Assembly (NCBI GenBank): GCA_910587735.1
Contig: CAJUNT010000005.1
Span: forward strand, 96,892 to 160,891
Direction: 5' to 3'
Length of the DNA: 64,000 bases
Source: an uncultured Clostridia bacterium
Lineage (GTDB): Bacteria; Bacillota; Clostridia; Lachnospirales; Anaerotignaceae
The position numbers and the translations under genes are program-made. Positions 61,801 to 64,000 of the stretch are shown here, piece by piece (the stretch's first letter is position 1; each line of letters begins with the position of its first letter). The notes below the pieces were generated by a model. The model saw nothing but the letters and a program-made list of their open reading frames with translations, ran no database searches and had not been told where the DNA came from.

Positions 61801-64000
61801 TTGAGTATGAGGGACAAAACGGTGGTATTACAACACTTGGTACATACACAACAGACAAAAATGGACAAATTATATTACCAAAAGTTCAGCCAGGTTGGTA
61901 TATCATTACAGAAATTCGTCCAGCACAAGGTTTTAGCAAGCCATCTAATGTTGTGACAAGAAAATATCTTGCACCAGGTGAAAATGCTTATACTGTAGTG
62001 AATACGGAAGAAAATACACAACAAAATGAAAATAGTATTACACCTCCGTCAACAAATATAAATAATTCAAATAATACTACTCCCCCATCAGCAAACAAAG
62101 ATGGTGTAGCAAATAAAGATAGTGTAGCAGATAAAGTAGAAAATATTTTTACAAGTATCATAGAAAACAATAAAAATAATCAAACTTTAAATAATAATGT
62201 AGCAGTCAAAGTTACATCAGGAAGTGCTTACAACTTAGGGGAAGAAATTGTCAATTATCCTTTAAACAGTATTGTGATTAAAAAGGTTGACGCAAATACT
62301 TCTGAATTGCTTGACGGTGCAGCATTTGAAGTGCGAAAAGTGACAGAAGATATTTCTGGAAATTCTGGCACAATCATAGGCAGATATACTACAGATAATT
62401 CTGGTGTCATTGTGATTACTGGACTTGAGCCAGGAGGCTATATTATTGAAGAAGTAAAACCACCTACAAATTACTTACTTTCTGAAAATAGCCAGCAACA
62501 GGCATGGTTAAAGGCAGATGGTACATCTATTGTAGAAGTTACTTTCTCCAATTATCCTTATGGTAGCATATTGGTATCCAAAACAGACGCATTGACAGGA
62601 AAACCGCTTGCCAATGCTAGATTTAAAGTGACAACAGGTGCAGGAACAGCAGCAGGTAGTAGCAATGGAGAATTTATAACAAATGAAAATGGTGAATTTT
62701 TAGTGCCAAATTTAAAACCAGGCAGTTATGTTGTAACAGAATTAGAAGCACCTCAAAATTATGTATTAGACACGACACCACAAACGGTTAATATTGGTAC
62801 AGACGGCAAAGTTTACAAACTCAGCTTTAAAAATCAGCCAGTTAGTACTCTGGTAATATTAAAAATGGATTCCAATAGCAAAAAACCATTAGCAAATGCA
62901 GAATTTAAAGTCACTACAAGCAAAGGCGATGTAGTAGGAAAAGGGAATGGCATATTTAAAACAGATGAAACAGGAACGATTACCATACCTAACTTACAAA
63001 AAGGCAGTTATATTGTAGAAGAAATCAAATCTCCAGAAGGTTATTTGTTAGAAAATCAATCAAAAACCATATCTATAGAGTATGGCAAAACATACACTCT
63101 CGAATTTTTTAATAAGCCACTTGCCTCTATGATTATCAAAAAATTTGATTCTGAAAATAAAGAGCCTTTAACTGGTGCAATATTTAAAATTTCTAAAAAA
63201 AGCGGTAATGTGATAGGAGAATATACCACTGATAGAAATGGCATGATACAAATAGATGAATTACAACCAGGCTGGTACACTGCTGTAGAAGTAAAAGCAC
63301 CAGACGGTTATTTATTAAATGACACAATAAAAGATTTTGAAATTAAAACGAGCAAAACGGTTACAGTAGAGTTTTCAAATCAAAAATTAACATCACTTAT
63401 CATCAAAAAAATTGATGAAAAAAGTGGAGAACCTCTAAGCGGTGCTAAATTTTATGTAGAAAAACAAAACGGGGAACACGTTGGAGAATATACTACTGAC
63501 AAAGACGGCACAATCAATATTGCGACACTCTCCCCTGATTGGTATGTGATTAGAGAAAAACTGTCACCAGATGGCTATTTGTTAGATGAAACACCTAAAA
63601 CTGTTGAAGTAAAAACAAATGTACCCACTATTGTTACTTTTACAAATAAAAAGCTAACGGCTTTACAAATCAAAAAAGTTGATGAAAAAAGTGGAGAACC
63701 TTTGAGCGGTGCTAAATTTATTGTAGAAAGACAAAACGGTGAAAAAATGGGAGAATACACTACTGATAAAGCTGGTAATATCAATATTCCACAACTTTCT
63801 CCAGATTGGTATGTTGTAAAAGAAGTAAAATCACCAGATGGGTATTTATTAGACGAAACACCTAAAACTGTTGAAGTAAAAACAAATACACCTACTGTTG
63901 TTACTTTTACAAATAAAAAACTAACGGCTTTACAAATCAAAAAAATTGATGAAAAAAGTGGAGAACCTTTGAGCGGTGCTAAATTTATTGTAGAAAGACA
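58824..64000 (+). CDS. Giant thioester-domain/CnaB (SpaA)-repeat surface adhesin, partial
   Basis: The frame begins at ATG 58824 behind AGAGGAGA and stays open to the window end (at least 1725 residues). A signal peptide is followed by a thioester-like domain: cysteine C80 in YPAYCANPN, with K138 in YATKMAVWA where family members have Gln. A Pro-rich linker comes next (about 59775-59855), then 14 full CnaB/SpaA units and the start of a fifteenth, mostly 267 bases (89 residues) long, each with LxIxKxD, PLxGAxF, TTDxxG, YxVxExxAPxGYLL and FxNK, the Lys/Glu/Asn set that forms isopeptide bonds. A Thr/Asn-rich spacer divides the array at about 62010-62260. The C-terminal sorting signal lies beyond the window. 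Confidence 0.9.
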   Translation, partial: MQKIKKVISLFMSFVFLLSSFSEVFAGTSLENALNKVHLYVKEGKGQQLLTWKGVIDADNFAPAIIVYRSEDGNEYPAYCANPNRPGVEDLIAKSYDVDVDKLDTDPHVWGVITNGYPYKSPQELGLSTEYQAYYATKMAVWATVHANYSNLNDWKANGSHNQPVEAAMKNLVAKGKANDVVYATWLAVNPKSQKAEVDSIDSNYYSQEFEIKSNVKIDSFKIVFDGNVPEGVKATNLQNEEQETFSGDTNAIKVLIPKKDGGEQKGTFNVIAKGKLENKAVMFGISHSGKKQDYYVAPIPFYNGDSIGKVTYYADGTTPPPDEPKEPDKPDITDTPDTPDIPEPGKGLQILKVKAGTTQGLSGAVFRLTDADGGIIGDYVTDEQGEISIPDLAVGAYYVEEIVAPEGYLLDKNNHKDFVINTVDPVIITFANEEMAELEVKKVDADTGEPLSGASIRVAYDGGSDCYDVYTNDAGTATLSNLKSGTYTVTEITAPEGYLLDSTPQSIKLEAGKKATITVKNKAKPGLLIKKYDEDTGMPLQNAEFSVEKKDGSIVYEGMTDKSGQIKIENLEPDWYTITEIAPPKGYLIATESKDVKLEPNKVTEIKFDNRLKPALQIMKIDSQTDKPLKGAVFKVVKTEDSTESEYTTDETGTILIQDLDEAIYTVTEVKAPDGYLLDEQHKDIKLEWGKTKTLVFENKARPSLEILKIDEATKKPLAGAKFKVTSTEGNTTSEYVTDNSGKILIENLNAEIYTIEEIVAPDGYLLEEQHKDVELEWGKTKQVVFTNKKRPALEILKIDEATKKLLAGAKFKVTSTEGNTTSEYITDNSGKILIENLNAEIYTIEEIVAPDGYLLEEQHKDVELEWGKTKQVVFTNKKRPVLTIKKIDSKTKEPLAGAKFKVTKTEDKTVSEYTTDKTGTITIEKLDESIYTVEEVTAPEGYILEPQHKEIALEWGKNKTLVYEDTRKPTLIITKTNALTYKPIPNTTYKIEYEGQNGGITTLGTYTTDKNGQIILPKVQPGWYIITEIRPAQGFSKPSNVVTRKYLAPGENAYTVVNTEENTQQNENSITPPSTNINNSNNTTPPSANKDGVANKDSVADKVENIFTSIIENNKNNQTLNNNVAVKVTSGSAYNLGEEIVNYPLNSIVIKKVDANTSELLDGAAFEVRKVTEDISGNSGTIIGRYTTDNSGVIVITGLEPGGYIIEEVKPPTNYLLSENSQQQAWLKADGTSIVEVTFSNYPYGSILVSKTDALTGKPLANARFKVTTGAGTAAGSSNGEFITNENGEFLVPNLKPGSYVVTELEAPQNYVLDTTPQTVNIGTDGKVYKLSFKNQPVSTLVILKMDSNSKKPLANAEFKVTTSKGDVVGKGNGIFKTDETGTITIPNLQKGSYIVEEIKSPEGYLLENQSKTISIEYGKTYTLEFFNKPLASMIIKKFDSENKEPLTGAIFKISKKSGNVIGEYTTDRNGMIQIDELQPGWYTAVEVKAPDGYLLNDTIKDFEIKTSKTVTVEFSNQKLTSLIIKKIDEKSGEPLSGAKFYVEKQNGEHVGEYTTDKDGTINIATLSPDWYVIREKLSPDGYLLDETPKTVEVKTNVPTIVTFTNKKLTALQIKKVDEKSGEPLSGAKFIVERQNGEKMGEYTTDKAGNINIPQLSPDWYVVKEVKSPDGYLLDETPKTVEVKTNTPTVVTFTNKKLTALQIKKIDEKSGEPLSGAKFIVER
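60666..61733 (+). repeat. Exact 267-bp periodic CnaB units in the adhesin gene
   Basis: Units begin at 60666, 60933, 61200 and 61467, each precisely 267 bases. Units at 60933 and 61200 are about 92% identical in DNA and encode nearly the same 89 residues, so this is a recent duplication. Units at 63394, 63661 and 63928 are a second recent set. Confidence 0.85.

Noticed and set aside
59762..63940. Series of minus-strand open frames of 60-120 residues across the adhesin gene
   Set aside because: They recur once per CnaB unit as antisense shadows of the repeated coding sequence.
60666..64000. CRISPR-like periodic repeats
   Set aside because: The 267-base period is in frame and encodes repeated protein domains; there are no short repeats with unique spacers.
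1..64000. tRNA, rRNA or insertion-sequence genes
   Set aside because: No cloverleaf-like segment, rRNA stretch or transposase was recognised by reading; only the integrase remnant relates to mobility in the classical sense.

Overview
The window comes from an A+T-rich (roughly 30% G+C) Gram-positive anaerobe of the class Clostridia, most likely Lachnospirales. Three things point there: the xseA-xseB-ispA-dxs-tlyA-nadK-argR-recN gene order, a KOW protein between map and infA in the ribosomal cluster, and a ribosomal protein L17 with a long insertion. An acyl-CoA dehydrogenase of the butyryl-CoA type fits a fermentative life. The species cannot be named from this sequence.

Region by region. 1-8970 is the housekeeping run from exonuclease VII through isoprenoid precursor synthesis (ispA, dxs), an rRNA methyltransferase, NAD kinase, ArgR and RecN. 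The sporulation genes that usually follow recN are not there. 9000-27480 is a mosaic of single genes and short operons: an XRE regulator, nifS-nifU, transaldolase and transketolase, thpR, an acyl-CoA dehydrogenase, a flavin reductase-like protein, an RsmF-like methyltransferase, a YgiQ radical SAM protein, thrC, a PHP phosphatase, a membrane-protein/HTH operon with an unusual repeat-bearing promoter, and mnmA. Two long hairpin-rich intergenic repeats (23635-23862 and 27491-27718) lie here and a fragment lies near 47500.

27900-44980 is the fused S10-spc-alpha ribosomal superoperon, rpsJ to rplQ, with secY, adk, map, infA and rpoA. It has several unusually long, structured spacers. Directly after rpoA sits a separate small gene that encodes only a second, diverged RNA polymerase alpha C-terminal domain. 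45000-47280 holds a secreted two-domain Ig-like protein and a decayed secreted-protein gene. 47660-51980 holds the ECF transporter energizing module (ecfA1, ecfA2, ecfT), truA, and rplM-rpsI behind a strong promoter and a leader.

From about 52040 to the window end is an integrated conjugative-type element inserted just beyond rpsI. Its backbone is eroded: the integrase survives only as a C-terminal stub beside three 11-bp-spaced repeats, ParA has lost an internal block, parB is frameshifted, and the replication initiator is split in two beside a sequence duplication. Its surface cargo is intact: a membrane-anchored secreted protein, a sortase, a phage-type antirepressor, and a giant thioester-domain/CnaB-repeat adhesin that runs off the window. 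The most novel items are the stand-alone alpha-CTD gene, the covarying hairpin repeats, and the adhesin whose thioester glutamine is replaced by lysine.
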